A stretch of 60,563 nucleotides of DNA from an uncultured Prevotellaceae bacterium (lineage in GTDB: Bacteria > Bacteroidota > Bacteroidia > Bacteroidales > Bacteroidaceae), in NCBI GenBank assembly GCA_946410305.1, contig CAMJZV010000019.1, forward strand, positions 1 through 60,563. The letters run 5' to 3'. Made by a program: the position numbers and the translations under genes. Positions 1-8,863 of this stretch are shown piece after piece; position 1 is the stretch's first letter; the number at the start of each line of letters is the position of its first letter. The notes under the pieces are model-generated. The model did no database searches. It saw nothing but the letters and a program-made list of their open reading frames with translations, and had not been told where the DNA came from.

Positions 1-53
1 TATATTTCAATTATTTCAAAGAACGCTTAGCGATTTTTAGTGGACAGCAATGA
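1..53. repeat. Window-end inverted repeat, left copy
   Basis: The first 53 bases are the reverse complement of 60510-60562, without a mismatch that I can see. Similarity stops abruptly after the shared TGGACAGCAATGA. Inference: both contig ends run into copies of the same mobile or repeated element in opposite orientation, and the perfect stretch may partly reflect assembly overlap. Confidence 0.8.
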
Positions 54-334
54 TTTAAGCTCTATGTGAAATCAATTAATAGAGAGCTCTCGTATTAGCT
101 ATCCTAATGTCTGTATCAGCTGTTCCCATCGGTGGGTTAGCTATTCTTGGTGCTGTATCAGCTGTACTCGATATGCCCAACGACTGTCGCATGAATGTCC
201 GACGGCCGTCGGACAATGCAGGAAAAGGTGGGTAGGAGGTATAAATGGCTGATTTAGAAGGCTTAAAAGGTATGGGAAGTTGGTAGGATTAACATAAATT
301 TTGATTTATGAGTAGATGCCACCCACAAAAAATA
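54..334. other. Non-coding or degenerate stretch
   Basis: I recognise no gene here. A 42-codon reading frame at 107-235 (+) encodes a hydrophobic then basic peptide but has no promoter box or recognisable homology. An 18-bp perfect palindrome, GTCCGACGGCCGTCGGAC, lies at 197-214. The stretch looks like repeat-derived flank of the element at the contig end. Confidence 0.4.
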
Positions 335-393
335 GGGTTCACACTTATTGCGCAATGTATCAATAACTTACGCGTGAATGTGAACCCTTTTTT
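335..393. terminator. Bidirectional hairpin terminator
   Basis: GGGTTCACA at 335-343 pairs with TGTGAACCC at 379-387. A T-run follows on the plus strand (388-393) and an A-run precedes on the other side, so it can end transcription from either direction. On the minus strand it lies downstream of the small secreted-protein remnant. Confidence 0.6.
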
Positions 394-433
394 AATGCTA
401 AAATTATTTATTCACTGGTTAAATACCATCTAT

Positions 434-594
434 TTAATGCAATAGTTTCTTGACTGTCTTCATCAGTTTTGCTGAGGGCTCAGCGTTGCCTTTGATGGGT
501 AATAGGTACCAGCGGACTGGTCCAAAAGGTGCTGCTGTGCCATACTAACCAGCGACATCAACATGGTAAGTAGGAGGAATAGTTGTTTCTTCAT
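434..594 (-). pseudogene. Small secreted protein, frameshifted
   Basis: A minus-strand TATCTTTG box (622-629) precedes an ATG at 594 that opens a typical Bacteroidetes signal peptide starting MKKQLFLLL. In the first frame the peptide ends after 43 residues (stop at 463-465). The adjacent frame continues with a sensible mature sequence (YGTAAPFGPVRWYLL, then LMKTVKKLLH) to a stop at 434-436. One missing base near the end of the signal peptide would reconcile both frames and give a protein of about 52 residues. I read this as a recent frameshift or sequence error. No function is assigned. Confidence 0.5.
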
Positions 595-674
595 AGTTTT
601 TCGTCTAGTTGATTTCTGCTGCAAAGATACAACTTTTCAATTAAATAATGTGTGTTGTCTTGATTTTTCTTTGT

Positions 675-682
675 ACCTTTGC
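675..682 (+). promoter_or_regulatory. Bacteroidetes -7 box for the EamA gene
   Basis: TACCTTTG matches TAnnTTTG, with TTG about 20 bases upstream. It supports the ATG at 704 rather than an earlier in-frame start at 563. Confidence 0.65.
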
Positions 683-703
683 GCCTGCAAACAAAACAGG
701 ACT

Positions 704-1693
704 ATGACTTATTTAGGAGAACTGATATCAATAGGTGTAGCTTTCTCGTGGACGGCGACGGCACTGCTGAGCGAATTTGGTTCAAAACGGCTGGGTAATC
801 TGACGCTCAATGTACTGCGTATGGCGCTGGCGCTCTTATTCTCGCTGGTGCTGTTTGTTGTGGTAACGGGTGAACCATTACCTACAGGTGCTTCGTGGGA
901 GGCAAGTGGCTGGATGCTGCTGTCAGGATTGGTAGGCTACGTCATTGGCGACTACTGCCTTTTCCAGTGCTATATTATCATAGGTTCGCGATATGGCCAG
1001 CTCTTTATGACGCTTGCCCCATTGGCTGCTGCGCTGATGGCGTGGGTTACGCTGGGTCAGCAGATGAATGCTATGAGTATTGTGGCCATGCTGGTAACAC
1101 TCTTGGGTATTGGCATTTCTGTGATAGGAAGAGCCTCTCCCCAGCCCTCTCCAAAGGGAGAGGGGGTTACTGCTCATCGAAGTTCTCCCTCCTTTTGGAG
1201 GGGGTTAGGGGGAGGCTTTTCCTTGAAGCTGCCCCTCAATGGTGTGCTCTTTGCCATTGGTGCTGCTGTGTGTCAAGGTGTAGGCCTCGTGCTGAGCAAG
1301 ATAGGTATGGATCACTACGTGGTGTCTGCTGATATGCCCGAGTGGCTGGTGCCGTTCAGTGCTAACTTCTACCGTTGTGTGGCAGGCATCATTGGCTTCT
1401 CGCTGTTGCTCTGGTATCGTGATGGAATGGAGCCTTTACGTGAGGCGCTACACGACAAGAAAGGACTGAGCGTAGCGACAGCTACCACCATCTTTGGTCC
1501 TTTTATAGGTGTAGGCTTCTCGCTGATGGCTGTGCAGTATACGGCAGCAGGTATCGCCTCTACGTTGATGGCGATGACGCCCATCATCATTCTGCTACCG
1601 TCTTACTGGCTGTTCCACGAGAAGATTACGTTGAAGGCTGTCCTTGGCGCCATCATCTCTGTTATTGGAGTCAGCTTATTCTTTCAAGGATGA
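704..1693 (+). CDS. DMT-superfamily (EamA) transporter
   Basis: This is a 329-residue multi-span inner-membrane protein with two EamA-type halves of about five helices each, the drug/metabolite transporter fold. The substrate cannot be told from sequence. The frame is open from 563, but the -7 box at 675-682 shows that the ATG at 704 (MTYLGELISIG) is the start. Residues about 144-171 are not transporter sequence: they are encoded by an inverted palindromic element (1133-1215) and read ASPQPSPKGEG ... SPSFWRGLGGG. The insert lies in the linker between the two halves, where a loop would be tolerated. The stop is only three bases from the convergent phosphatase gene, and no terminator is visible between them. 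Confidence 0.85.
   Translation: MTYLGELISIGVAFSWTATALLSEFGSKRLGNLTLNVLRMALALLFSLVLFVVVTGEPLPTGASWEASGWMLLSGLVGYVIGDYCLFQCYIIIGSRYGQLFMTLAPLAAALMAWVTLGQQMNAMSIVAMLVTLLGIGISVIGRASPQPSPKGEGVTAHRSSPSFWRGLGGGFSLKLPLNGVLFAIGAAVCQGVGLVLSKIGMDHYVVSADMPEWLVPFSANFYRCVAGIIGFSLLLWYRDGMEPLREALHDKKGLSVATATTIFGPFIGVGFSLMAVQYTAAGIASTLMAMTPIIILLPSYWLFHEKITLKAVLGAIISVIGVSLFFQG
1133..1215. repeat. In-frame inverted palindromic pair (EamA gene)
   Basis: The left half (1133-1165, GCCTCTCC...AAAGGGAGAGGG) and right half (1185-1215) are inverted copies of each other, and each half also contains its own small hairpin (CCCTCTCC/GGGAGAGGG type). About 19 bases separate them. It belongs to the family found in gltB, gltD, the anti-sigma-like gene and between glnK and amt. 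The reading frame stays open through the whole element. Confidence 0.85.
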
Positions 1694-1696
1694 GAA

Positions 1697-3646
1697 TCAA
1701 CTCACGCGAATACACATCATGGTGAGGTCGTCGTTAGGCTCTGCACCGTTGCGATGATGCTCCACTTCTCTGGCAAGCGTTTCTATCACCTGCTGGGAGG
1801 ATTCGAAGTGAGTATTGCGCAGAATGCTGAGCAGGCGCCCGTCACCAAACTGCTGCTGTTGATGATTCTCTGCCTCGTTGAGGCCATCGGTATAGATGAA
1901 TAGTGGACGTCCTTTGATGTTGTCAACCTCTTCACCCACATACTGCAATCCAGGCCACAGACCGAACGGTGCGTTTGGCTCCATCTGGAGGAAGTCGCCG
2001 TGTGATGGTGTTCCACCAATGACGGGAGGATTATGTCCTGCATTACAGAACGACAGATGTCCGCTGTTGAGGTCTATGAGTCCTAAGAAGAACGTCACAA
2101 ACATCAGGCTTTCGTTGTCTTCACCAGAGAGCGCATCATTGATTTGCGTGCAGATCTCAGCAGGTTGCAGTCCTTGTTTGGCCAGTGTCTGGAACAGACG
2201 AGTCACCTGTGCCATAAAGAGTGATGCAGGTACTCCCTTACCACTGACGTCGCCCAAACAGAAGTAGAGCTTGTCATCATTCAGCACATAGCCGTAGAGA
2301 TCGCCACCAACCTCGCGTGCTGGTGTCATCGAGGCATGCATATCCAACCCCTCGCGGTTAGGGAAGATGCTGGGCACCATTGACATCTGTATGTCGCGGG
2401 CAATGCGTAGCTCACTCTCTATGCGGTCTTGTTCGGCTTTAATCTCAGCCAGACGTCTGGCAGTACGCTGTCGCGATAAGAAGAAGGTGACGACGCCAAT
2501 AATCACGATAGCTCCGATGATGAACATCAGATACATCAGCCGGCGCTCGTTGTCCATTTTCTCGCGTTCGTGTTGTATCTTCTCTCGTTCCTGTTGGGCG
2601 CGTAGCTCATCCAGTTCAAAGCGCTTGTTCAGCTCGTTCAGTTGTTGGCGCGACTCTTCTTTATTGATAGAGTCTACCAATTCATAGTGTTTCTCAAGAT
2701 TGCTAAATGCTTCTTTCCATTGCCCCAGTTTCGACAAGATGATAGCACGCTGTAACAATACATCGGAATAAGCATTGATGTCGAGATCCTTGGCTTCTGG
2801 CAGTTGTAGGTTGTTCAGTCTCAGTGCTTCCACATAGTTTTTCCGCTCAATAGCCAACTTTGTACGTAAGCCTGCTACCTCATTACGTGTCACCCTTGAC
2901 CAGCCGTTACTCTCAATGTGCTTTACCACGGAGTCTACATACTGCTCGGCCTTGTCGAGGTCCTTCTTTTTCATATAATAGAAGTAGCATGAGTGATGAT
3001 AGTAGTAGAGCCAGTTGTCGAACTGCTTACGAGGAATAGTCGTGTCGTTGCGGCGCTCATCGATATAATCCTTCCACTCTTTGAGTATTCTCTCCATCTT
3101 GTCCATCTTATTCATCGTTCTTAACTCATTGACGTAGTAGACGTAGATGGAGTTCTTCAGGAAGGCTTCAGCATCAGCAGGGTAGTTGGCCAGTGCCCGT
3201 TCGAAACTGCGTGCAGACTCTTCGCGATTCAGCTGATTGTCGTACACCAATCCCTTAATGAATTCAGCAACGGTCAGTCCATACTTATTACTTCGCTCTG
3301 TCGCATCGTCGTGTATCTCTTGGGCAACCTCAATGGCTTTGCTCGACTCACCGCTGAAGTTGTATTCCTGACCCAGCAGCAGCCATGTGTCGTAGTAGTC
3401 GTTCCATAACTCATGTTCACTACAGAAGTCGAGTACCTCAGGTACTTTCATCACCAGTGTGTCGTGGATGTTGTTATTATAGTAATATGTTAGTACCCCA
3501 TACAACTTTCGTGCAGAGTCACTCCAGTTGACGGAGTCTTTCTTTGAAGCCTTTTCAGGGTCGTTGGTGTTGTTGCCGCTACGTGGGCTGCAGGCACCGA
3601 TCATTGCAAGCAGCAGGAGTGCGATGAGGTAGTGGAATTTCTTCAT
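1697..3646 (-). CDS. Lipoprotein with TPR, membrane helix and SpoIIE/PP2C phosphatase domain
   Basis: The 649-residue protein begins with a lipoprotein-like signal (MKKFHYLIALLLLAMIGAC). A TPR-like helical region follows to about residue 330, then a charged coiled coil (about 340-370), one transmembrane helix (about 372-392) and a C-terminal SpoIIE/RsbU-type serine phosphatase domain from about 415. The metal-binding motifs GGDLYG, GDVSGKGVPASLFMA, YTDGLNEAEN and DDLTMMCIR are present. By family, such proteins sense through the extracytoplasmic TPR part and dephosphorylate a partner-switching anti-anti-sigma-like target. No such target is encoded nearby. It starts three bases after pgeF, so the two are probably cotranscribed. 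Confidence 0.85.
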   Translation of the reverse strand: MKKFHYLIALLLLAMIGACSPRSGNNTNDPEKASKKDSVNWSDSARKLYGVLTYYYNNNIHDTLVMKVPEVLDFCSEHELWNDYYDTWLLLGQEYNFSGESSKAIEVAQEIHDDATERSNKYGLTVAEFIKGLVYDNQLNREESARSFERALANYPADAEAFLKNSIYVYYVNELRTMNKMDKMERILKEWKDYIDERRNDTTIPRKQFDNWLYYYHHSCYFYYMKKKDLDKAEQYVDSVVKHIESNGWSRVTRNEVAGLRTKLAIERKNYVEALRLNNLQLPEAKDLDINAYSDVLLQRAIILSKLGQWKEAFSNLEKHYELVDSINKEESRQQLNELNKRFELDELRAQQEREKIQHEREKMDNERRLMYLMFIIGAIVIIGVVTFFLSRQRTARRLAEIKAEQDRIESELRIARDIQMSMVPSIFPNREGLDMHASMTPAREVGGDLYGYVLNDDKLYFCLGDVSGKGVPASLFMAQVTRLFQTLAKQGLQPAEICTQINDALSGEDNESLMFVTFFLGLIDLNSGHLSFCNAGHNPPVIGGTPSHGDFLQMEPNAPFGLWPGLQYVGEEVDNIKGRPLFIYTDGLNEAENHQQQQFGDGRLLSILRNTHFESSQQVIETLAREVEHHRNGAEPNDDLTMMCIRVS

Positions 3647-3649
3647 ATA

Positions 3650-4444
3650 TTATGGATGTAAGATGATGGCAGTGAAAATACGACCAGAGTTGATGCCCAG
3701 TCGACGGGCGGAGAAGAAAGAATCAGCCTGCTTAAACGTACAGATGGGGGAGACTGCGATGTGTTCGGAGGGAACACCCATCGACTCGAGTTGCAGTCGA
3801 TTGCACGCAGGCAGATCAATATGCCACTTTTCTCTTCTCTTGCTGATAGACTCCATCGGAAAGCCCTCATTAGAGAAAGCCTCATAGACCTCGTCGCCAA
3901 CCTCAAAACTGTCAAGACTGATACCAGGACCTATCTGTGCAACAATATCTCTTGGATGAGTGCCATAGACAGTGGTCATTTTCTCTATAGCATGTTCTAC
4001 GATGCGTTTCACTGTACCTCGCCAACCGGCATGAATGGCGCAGACGGCACGATGCTCAGGGTCATGGAGCAATACAGGAATGCAGTCAGCTGTAGAGACG
4101 CCTATGCACACCCCTTTCAGGTTGGTCATCAGCGCATCCACACCATCCAGTGCCTGTCGACGCTCTTCAATAGTATGATGCATGAAGTCGTCGTCAATAA
4201 TGGCTATTTCCGTCTGGTGTACTTGGTGAGGCATCAGCAAACAGTCATCGCTGATTCCTAAAAGGGTGCAGAGCGCTTTACGGTTTTTCTTGATGGCCTC
4301 CTCTTCATCGCCACAATAGCAATTGATATTGAAATCAGCATAATTCCCCTTGCTATAGCCGCCTTGGCGCATGGTGCTGAATGCACTCACACCCTCGCCA
4401 AAGTTATAATTGTGTAGTTTAGGTTCTATCATTGTTGACATCAT
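3650..4444 (-). CDS. pgeF: PgeF/YfiH-family purine nucleoside phosphorylase (laccase domain)
   Basis: Members of this cytosolic family cleave purine nucleosides by phosphorolysis and were formerly called multicopper polyphenol oxidases; E. coli YfiH also affects peptidoglycan precursor fidelity. The zinc triad is visible as His76 (in PHQVHQ), Cys121 (in STADC) and His138 (in IHAGWRG). The frame is open to 4732, but a TATCTTTG box at 4474-4481 places the start at 4444, 4441 or 4432; I use the first. The 264 residues fit the family. It heads a two-gene unit with the phosphatase lipoprotein. Confidence 0.85.
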   Translation of the reverse strand: MMSTMIEPKLHNYNFGEGVSAFSTMRQGGYSKGNYADFNINCYCGDEEEAIKKNRKALCTLLGISDDCLLMPHQVHQTEIAIIDDDFMHHTIEERRQALDGVDALMTNLKGVCIGVSTADCIPVLLHDPEHRAVCAIHAGWRGTVKRIVEHAIEKMTTVYGTHPRDIVAQIGPGISLDSFEVGDEVYEAFSNEGFPMESISKRREKWHIDLPACNRLQLESMGVPSEHIAVSPICTFKQADSFFSARRLGINSGRIFTAIILHP

Positions 4445-4473
4445 AGTTGCTAATAAAGCAAAATTTTCAGATG

Positions 4474-4481
4474 CAAAGATA
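4474..4481 (-). promoter_or_regulatory. -7 box for pgeF
   Basis: TATCTTTG followed by CA lies about 30 bases upstream of the ATG at 4444. It is back to back with the helicase promoter at 4525-4532. Confidence 0.65.
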
Positions 4482-4524
4482 CAGATTTTTTGGCTTATTA
4501 TAGCTATTTTCAATAAAAAAAACG

Positions 4525-4532
4525 TACTTTTG
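4525..4532 (+). promoter_or_regulatory. -7 box for the helicase gene, with almost no leader
   Basis: TACTTTTG followed by CA ends only five bases before the ATG at 4538. The transcript would start at or very near the start codon, giving a leaderless or nearly leaderless mRNA. Confidence 0.55.
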
Positions 4533-4537
4533 CACCT

Positions 4538-6406
4538 ATGGAACAAAATAACGAGTTGCTTACTGCATGGGACTTTGTGGAGAATACAGGACGCAGCATC
4601 TTCCTGACAGGTAAAGCAGGAACGGGTAAAACCACATTCTTGAAGATGGTTGTAGAGCAGTCGCGCAAACGTCCTATTGTGGTGGCACCAACGGGCGTGG
4701 CAGCCATCAATGCCGGAGGTGTAACCATCCATTCGTTTTTCCAGCTGCCCTTCTCACCTTATGTTCCTGGAGCGAAGGTGGAGAGTCGGTTCGACTTCAG
4801 TCGTGAGAAACGGAAAATCATAGCCTCTATCGACCTGCTGATTATTGACGAGATATCAATGGTACGTGCTGACCTGCTAGATGCCATTGATGCTGTGTTG
4901 AGGCGTTTCCGCGACCACATGCTGCCCTTTGGTGGTGTACAGCTGTTGATGATTGGCGATCTGGCACAGTTGACACCTGTCGTCACGCCTGAAGATGAAC
5001 GCATGCTGAAGCCTTACTACGATACGCCTTATTTCTTTGGTTCGAAAGCGTTGCAGCAGATAGACTATGTGACCATTCAGCTGGAGCATGTCTATCGTCA
5101 GCAGGATGCCTCGTTCATCAACCTGCTCAACGAGGTACGCAGCGGACATCCATCAGCAAAGGCACTGGAGCAACTGAATAGCAGAGTGATAGCTAACAGC
5201 CAACAGCTAAATGCTAATGGCCAGTTAGCTATTCGCCTGACGACACATAACAATCTGGCCAACTACTATAACGAGTCAGAACTACAGAAGTTACAAGCGC
5301 GTTCCTACCACTATCACGCAGAGATAAAGGGCACGTTTCCTGAATATTCCTATCCTACGGCAGAGACGCTGGAGCTGAAGGTTGGTGCGCAGGTCATGTT
5401 CGTGAAAAACGACCCTACTAGTGAACACCGCTATTATAATGGACGCATTGGTCGCGTGATGGAGGCTAGCGAGAAGCACCTTACCGTCTATTGCGAGGGC
5501 GATGCCAACGCTATTGAGGTGGAACCCTTGGAATGGGAGAACACCCGTTATACGCTGAACGAGAAGACACGCGAGATAGAATCAGAAGTGCAAGGTACTT
5601 TTAAGCAGTTGCCTTTGCGACTAGCCTGGGCCATCACCATCCATAAGAGCCAAGGACTGACATTCGACCACGCCATCATCGACGCCAATCAGTCGTTTGC
5701 CCCAGGTCAGGTGTATGTCGCTCTGAGCCGTTGTCGTACGCTCGAAGGCCTGGTGCTTGCTACTCCTTTGGAGCCTCGCGCAGTTATAAGCGACGAGCGT
5801 GTTGACAGTTATATTGAACAGCAGGAGAATGAGGCTGAGCGCAGCATCCGACAGTTGCCAGTGTTGAAACAGGAATATGAGCGCTATCTGCTACTCCAGC
5901 TCTTCGATTTCCGTTCTATCCTCTATTTAGAAGAGACGATGGTACGACTGTTTGCGGAGTTCTTCTACCACAGTCATGCCTCGCTGAAGCAGTTGCACGA
6001 CCAGGCTCTCTTTGACCTTCGTTATCATGTCATTGCTGTTGCTGAACGTTGGCAGCAGAAAATTCAGTCAATGCCTATTGAGGGACTGCGTGATGCTGAT
6101 TTCCTGGAACGTGTCAAGCGTAGTGCTGAATATTTCTATGACCAGTTGCGCAATATTCTCACTAAACCTATTGAACTTTCTGCTAAGGTGGAGACAGGTA
6201 ACAAACAAGCATCACGTCGCTTGGACAATGCGCTACCTGACCTGCGGCAGGCATGGCTTTCCCGTCGCTATCTGCTTTTGAAGATAGCCGAGAAGGGTTA
6301 TACTGTTGACAACTACCTGCACGAGAAACAAATGTCTATGCTTGATGCAATTGATGAGGGAAAAGTGAAAGCTAAGCGTGGACGAAAGACGAAGAAAAAG
6401 ACATGA
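4538..6406 (+). CDS. Pif1/RecD-like superfamily 1 DNA helicase
   Basis: The 622-residue protein has Walker A GKAGTGKT at residues 25-32, a Walker B LLIIDEIS near 105, and a C-terminal superfamily 1 block with AWAITIHKSQGLTFD and QVYVALSRC. These are hallmarks of Pif1-like 5'-3' helicases. The region after about residue 430 is helical and ends in a basic tail (KAKRGRKTKKK). Residues about 218-232 (around ANSQQLNANGQLA) are encoded by a short inverted repeat (5189-5232) that looks like a tolerated insertion. The gene stands alone, divergent from pgeF. Confidence 0.85.
   Translation: MEQNNELLTAWDFVENTGRSIFLTGKAGTGKTTFLKMVVEQSRKRPIVVAPTGVAAINAGGVTIHSFFQLPFSPYVPGAKVESRFDFSREKRKIIASIDLLIIDEISMVRADLLDAIDAVLRRFRDHMLPFGGVQLLMIGDLAQLTPVVTPEDERMLKPYYDTPYFFGSKALQQIDYVTIQLEHVYRQQDASFINLLNEVRSGHPSAKALEQLNSRVIANSQQLNANGQLAIRLTTHNNLANYYNESELQKLQARSYHYHAEIKGTFPEYSYPTAETLELKVGAQVMFVKNDPTSEHRYYNGRIGRVMEASEKHLTVYCEGDANAIEVEPLEWENTRYTLNEKTREIESEVQGTFKQLPLRLAWAITIHKSQGLTFDHAIIDANQSFAPGQVYVALSRCRTLEGLVLATPLEPRAVISDERVDSYIEQQENEAERSIRQLPVLKQEYERYLLLQLFDFRSILYLEETMVRLFAEFFYHSHASLKQLHDQALFDLRYHVIAVAERWQQKIQSMPIEGLRDADFLERVKRSAEYFYDQLRNILTKPIELSAKVETGNKQASRRLDNALPDLRQAWLSRRYLLLKIAEKGYTVDNYLHEKQMSMLDAIDEGKVKAKRGRKTKKKT
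5189..5232. repeat. In-frame inverted repeat in the helicase gene
   Basis: ATAGCTAAC (5189-5197) is inverted at GTTAGCTAT (5224-5232), with AGCTAA/GCTAATGG-like units between. It reads through in frame. The composition (repeated GCTAA) differs from the surrounding gene and resembles short junction repeats of this genome type. Confidence 0.45.
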
Positions 6407-6439
6407 AAAAAGGACCCGATGCTACCAGCACCAGGTCCT
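6405..6439 (-). terminator. Intrinsic terminator of glnN
   Basis: AGGACC (6411-6416) pairs with GGTCCT (6434-6439). Read on the minus strand, the hairpin is followed by a six-T run. It sits between the convergent helicase and glnN genes. Confidence 0.75.
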
Positions 6440-6465
6440 CCACACACAAATTCAATGTATTATAA

Positions 6466-8679
6466 CTATCTTATGAATAGCAGTTCTCTGTATTTGGGCA
6501 GAGGCCACAGAGCATCGTCAACGATCAACTCCAGCTTGTCAATCTGATAGCGAATCTCGTCGAGCTTCGGCTCTACCTTGTCATGGTAAGCGATGGCCTT
6601 TTCATGCTCACCATCAATCTTGTTAGCTTTCTTGCGAGCCTCAACGAGCTCCTCGACGCCCTTTTCGATAGCAGAGGTGCGCTCAGCAATCTCTTGAATA
6701 ATCTTCTTATTGCGGGCAGAGAGCTTGTCGGCAGTGTCGATGGGGAAGATGACGGCCATATTGCCTACATTCTTCAGCAACTCACTCTGGTACGTGGTAG
6801 CTACAGGGATGATATGATTCATTGACAGGTCGCCCAGTACGCGAGCCTCAATCTGGATCTTCTTCGTGTAGGTCTCCCATTTCACCTCGTTGCGGGCCTC
6901 AAGTTCTTTCTTGGTCATGACACCCAGACTCTCAAACATATCAATGCTTTCCTTGTCGAGGTAGCGCTCGAAGATCTTCGGACAGCTCTTCTCTACGTCC
7001 AAGCCACGCTTCTCTGCCTCAACAACCCATTCTTCAGAGTAGCCGTTACCATCGAAGCGGATAGGCTTACAGGTCTTGATATCTTCACGCAATACGTCGA
7101 TGATAGCATGGAACTTAGCGCTGTGCTCGGTGCCAGCCAGCTGCTTCTCGAACTCAGGAATACGGGCATCAACACGCTTCTTGAAGTTAACCAGAGCCTC
7201 AGCAACAGCACTGTTCAGGGCAATCATAGCGCTGGCGCAGTTAGCCTCAGAACCTACAGCACGGAACTCAAAGCGGTTACCAGTGAAGGCGAAGGGAGAG
7301 GTACGGTTACGGTCGGTATTGTCGATGAGCAACTCGGGAATCTCGGGGATGTCCATCTTCAGCCCCTGCTTGCCAGACATAGCCAAGAAGTCCTTGTCTG
7401 CCGTTTCAATATGGTCGAGCAATTCGCTGACCTGCTTGCCAAGGAAGCTTGATACGATGGCGGGAGGTGCCTCGTTGGCTCCCAGACGATGAGCATTGGT
7501 AGCACTCATGATAGAGGCCTTCAGCAGACCATTATGCTTGTAGACACCCATCAGTGTCTCTACGATGAACGTGGCAAAGCGCAGGTTTTGCTCAGGAGTC
7601 TTGCCAGGAGCATGCAGCAGGATGCCGTTGTCGGTAGAAAGACTCCAGTTGTTGTGCTTACCCGAGCCGTTGATGCCCGCAAATGGCTTCTCGTGCAGCA
7701 ATACGCGGAAGCCGTGTTTGCGGGCTACGCGCTTCATCAGCGACATCAACATCATATTATGATCTACGGCTAAGTTGGTCTCTTCGAAGATTGGAGCCAA
7801 TTCGAACTGGTTTGGAGCAACCTCATTGTGGCGGGTCTTGCAAGGTACGCCCAGTTCCAGAGCCTGAATCTCAAGGTCACGCATGAAGGCTGCCACACGC
7901 TCAGGAATAGCACCAAAGTAGTGGTCGTCCATCTGCTGGTTCTTGGCAGAGTCGTGTCCCATCAGGGTACGGCCAGTCAGCAGCAAGTCAGGACGTGCTG
8001 CATACAATCCCTCGTCAACGAGGAAATACTCCTGTTCCCAACCCAGGTTAGAAGTAACCTTTTTGACAGCGGGATCGAAGTAGTGGCAAACATCTGTTGC
8101 AGCTACGTTCACGGCATGCAGGGCACGCAGCAAGGGTGCCTTATAGTCGAGTGCCTCACCGCTATAAGATATAAATACGGTGGGAATACACAGTGTGTCA
8201 TCGATGATGAATACAGGTGATGTGGGATCCCATGCAGAGTAACCGCGAGCCTCGAAAGTGGAACGGATACCACCAGAAGGGAATGAAGAAGCATCAGGTT
8301 CCTGCTGAACGAGCAATTTGCCAGTGAACTCTTCAACCATACCACCCTTGCCATCGTGCTCAATGAACGAATCGTGCTTCTCGGCAGTACCTTCAGTCAG
8401 AGGCTGGAACCAGTGAGTGTAGTGAGTAACACCATTCTCAACAGCCCATTGCTTCATGCCAGCAGCCACTGCGTCGGCTACCGCACGGTCTAGACGAGCG
8501 CCGTTGTCGATGACATCAACCATCTTCTCGTACACGTCTTTGGGCAAGTACTTGTACATTTTCTCGCGGTTAAAGACCTTCTTACCAAAATACTCGTAAG
8601 GTCTCTCACTTGGTGCTTTTACGTCGAGGGGTTTCTTCTTGAAAGCCTCACCGACAACCTGAAATCTTAATGCTTCCAT
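6466..8679 (-). CDS. glnN: Glutamine synthetase type III
   Basis: The enzyme makes glutamine from glutamate, ammonia and ATP in the cytosol. The 737-residue length and the N-terminal MEALRFQVVGEAF fit type III enzymes, the large dodecameric class common in Bacteroidetes, not GlnA type I. Conserved core blocks include GGIRSTFEARGY, NGSGKHNNWSLSTDNG and the FEFRAVGSEANC stretch. It is transcribed alone from a TATCTTTG box (8722-8729) and ends at a strong terminator. Neighbouring amt, glnK and gltBD complete an ammonium-assimilation block. Confidence 0.95.
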   Translation of the reverse strand: MEALRFQVVGEAFKKKPLDVKAPSERPYEYFGKKVFNREKMYKYLPKDVYEKMVDVIDNGARLDRAVADAVAAGMKQWAVENGVTHYTHWFQPLTEGTAEKHDSFIEHDGKGGMVEEFTGKLLVQQEPDASSFPSGGIRSTFEARGYSAWDPTSPVFIIDDTLCIPTVFISYSGEALDYKAPLLRALHAVNVAATDVCHYFDPAVKKVTSNLGWEQEYFLVDEGLYAARPDLLLTGRTLMGHDSAKNQQMDDHYFGAIPERVAAFMRDLEIQALELGVPCKTRHNEVAPNQFELAPIFEETNLAVDHNMMLMSLMKRVARKHGFRVLLHEKPFAGINGSGKHNNWSLSTDNGILLHAPGKTPEQNLRFATFIVETLMGVYKHNGLLKASIMSATNAHRLGANEAPPAIVSSFLGKQVSELLDHIETADKDFLAMSGKQGLKMDIPEIPELLIDNTDRNRTSPFAFTGNRFEFRAVGSEANCASAMIALNSAVAEALVNFKKRVDARIPEFEKQLAGTEHSAKFHAIIDVLREDIKTCKPIRFDGNGYSEEWVVEAEKRGLDVEKSCPKIFERYLDKESIDMFESLGVMTKKELEARNEVKWETYTKKIQIEARVLGDLSMNHIIPVATTYQSELLKNVGNMAVIFPIDTADKLSARNKKIIQEIAERTSAIEKGVEELVEARKKANKIDGEHEKAIAYHDKVEPKLDEIRYQIDKLELIVDDALWPLPKYRELLFIR

Positions 8680-8721
8680 CTTTTTTTCCTATTTTGGTTA
8701 CACTTTGTTCGTTTACGGCTG

Positions 8722-8729
8722 CAAAGATA
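8722..8729 (-). promoter_or_regulatory. -7 box for glnN
   Basis: TATCTTTG followed by CA, about 43 bases upstream of the glnN ATG. Confidence 0.6.
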
Positions 8730-8805
8730 CGACATTCTGAAAGTAAACCGCACAATTTACTGACAACAAAAATACAAAAAAGTACACCAAATTACAATCT
8801 GAAAC

Positions 8806-8842
8806 AAAAATCCCCACTTTTAGTTACAAACTGAAAGTGGGG
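8806..8842 (-). terminator. Intrinsic terminator of dapL
   Basis: CCCCACTTT (8812-8820) pairs perfectly with AAAGTGGGG (8834-8842), followed on the minus strand by a five-T run. Confidence 0.8.
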
Positions 8843-8863
8843 AATATGTAAAAGAAACGGTTT

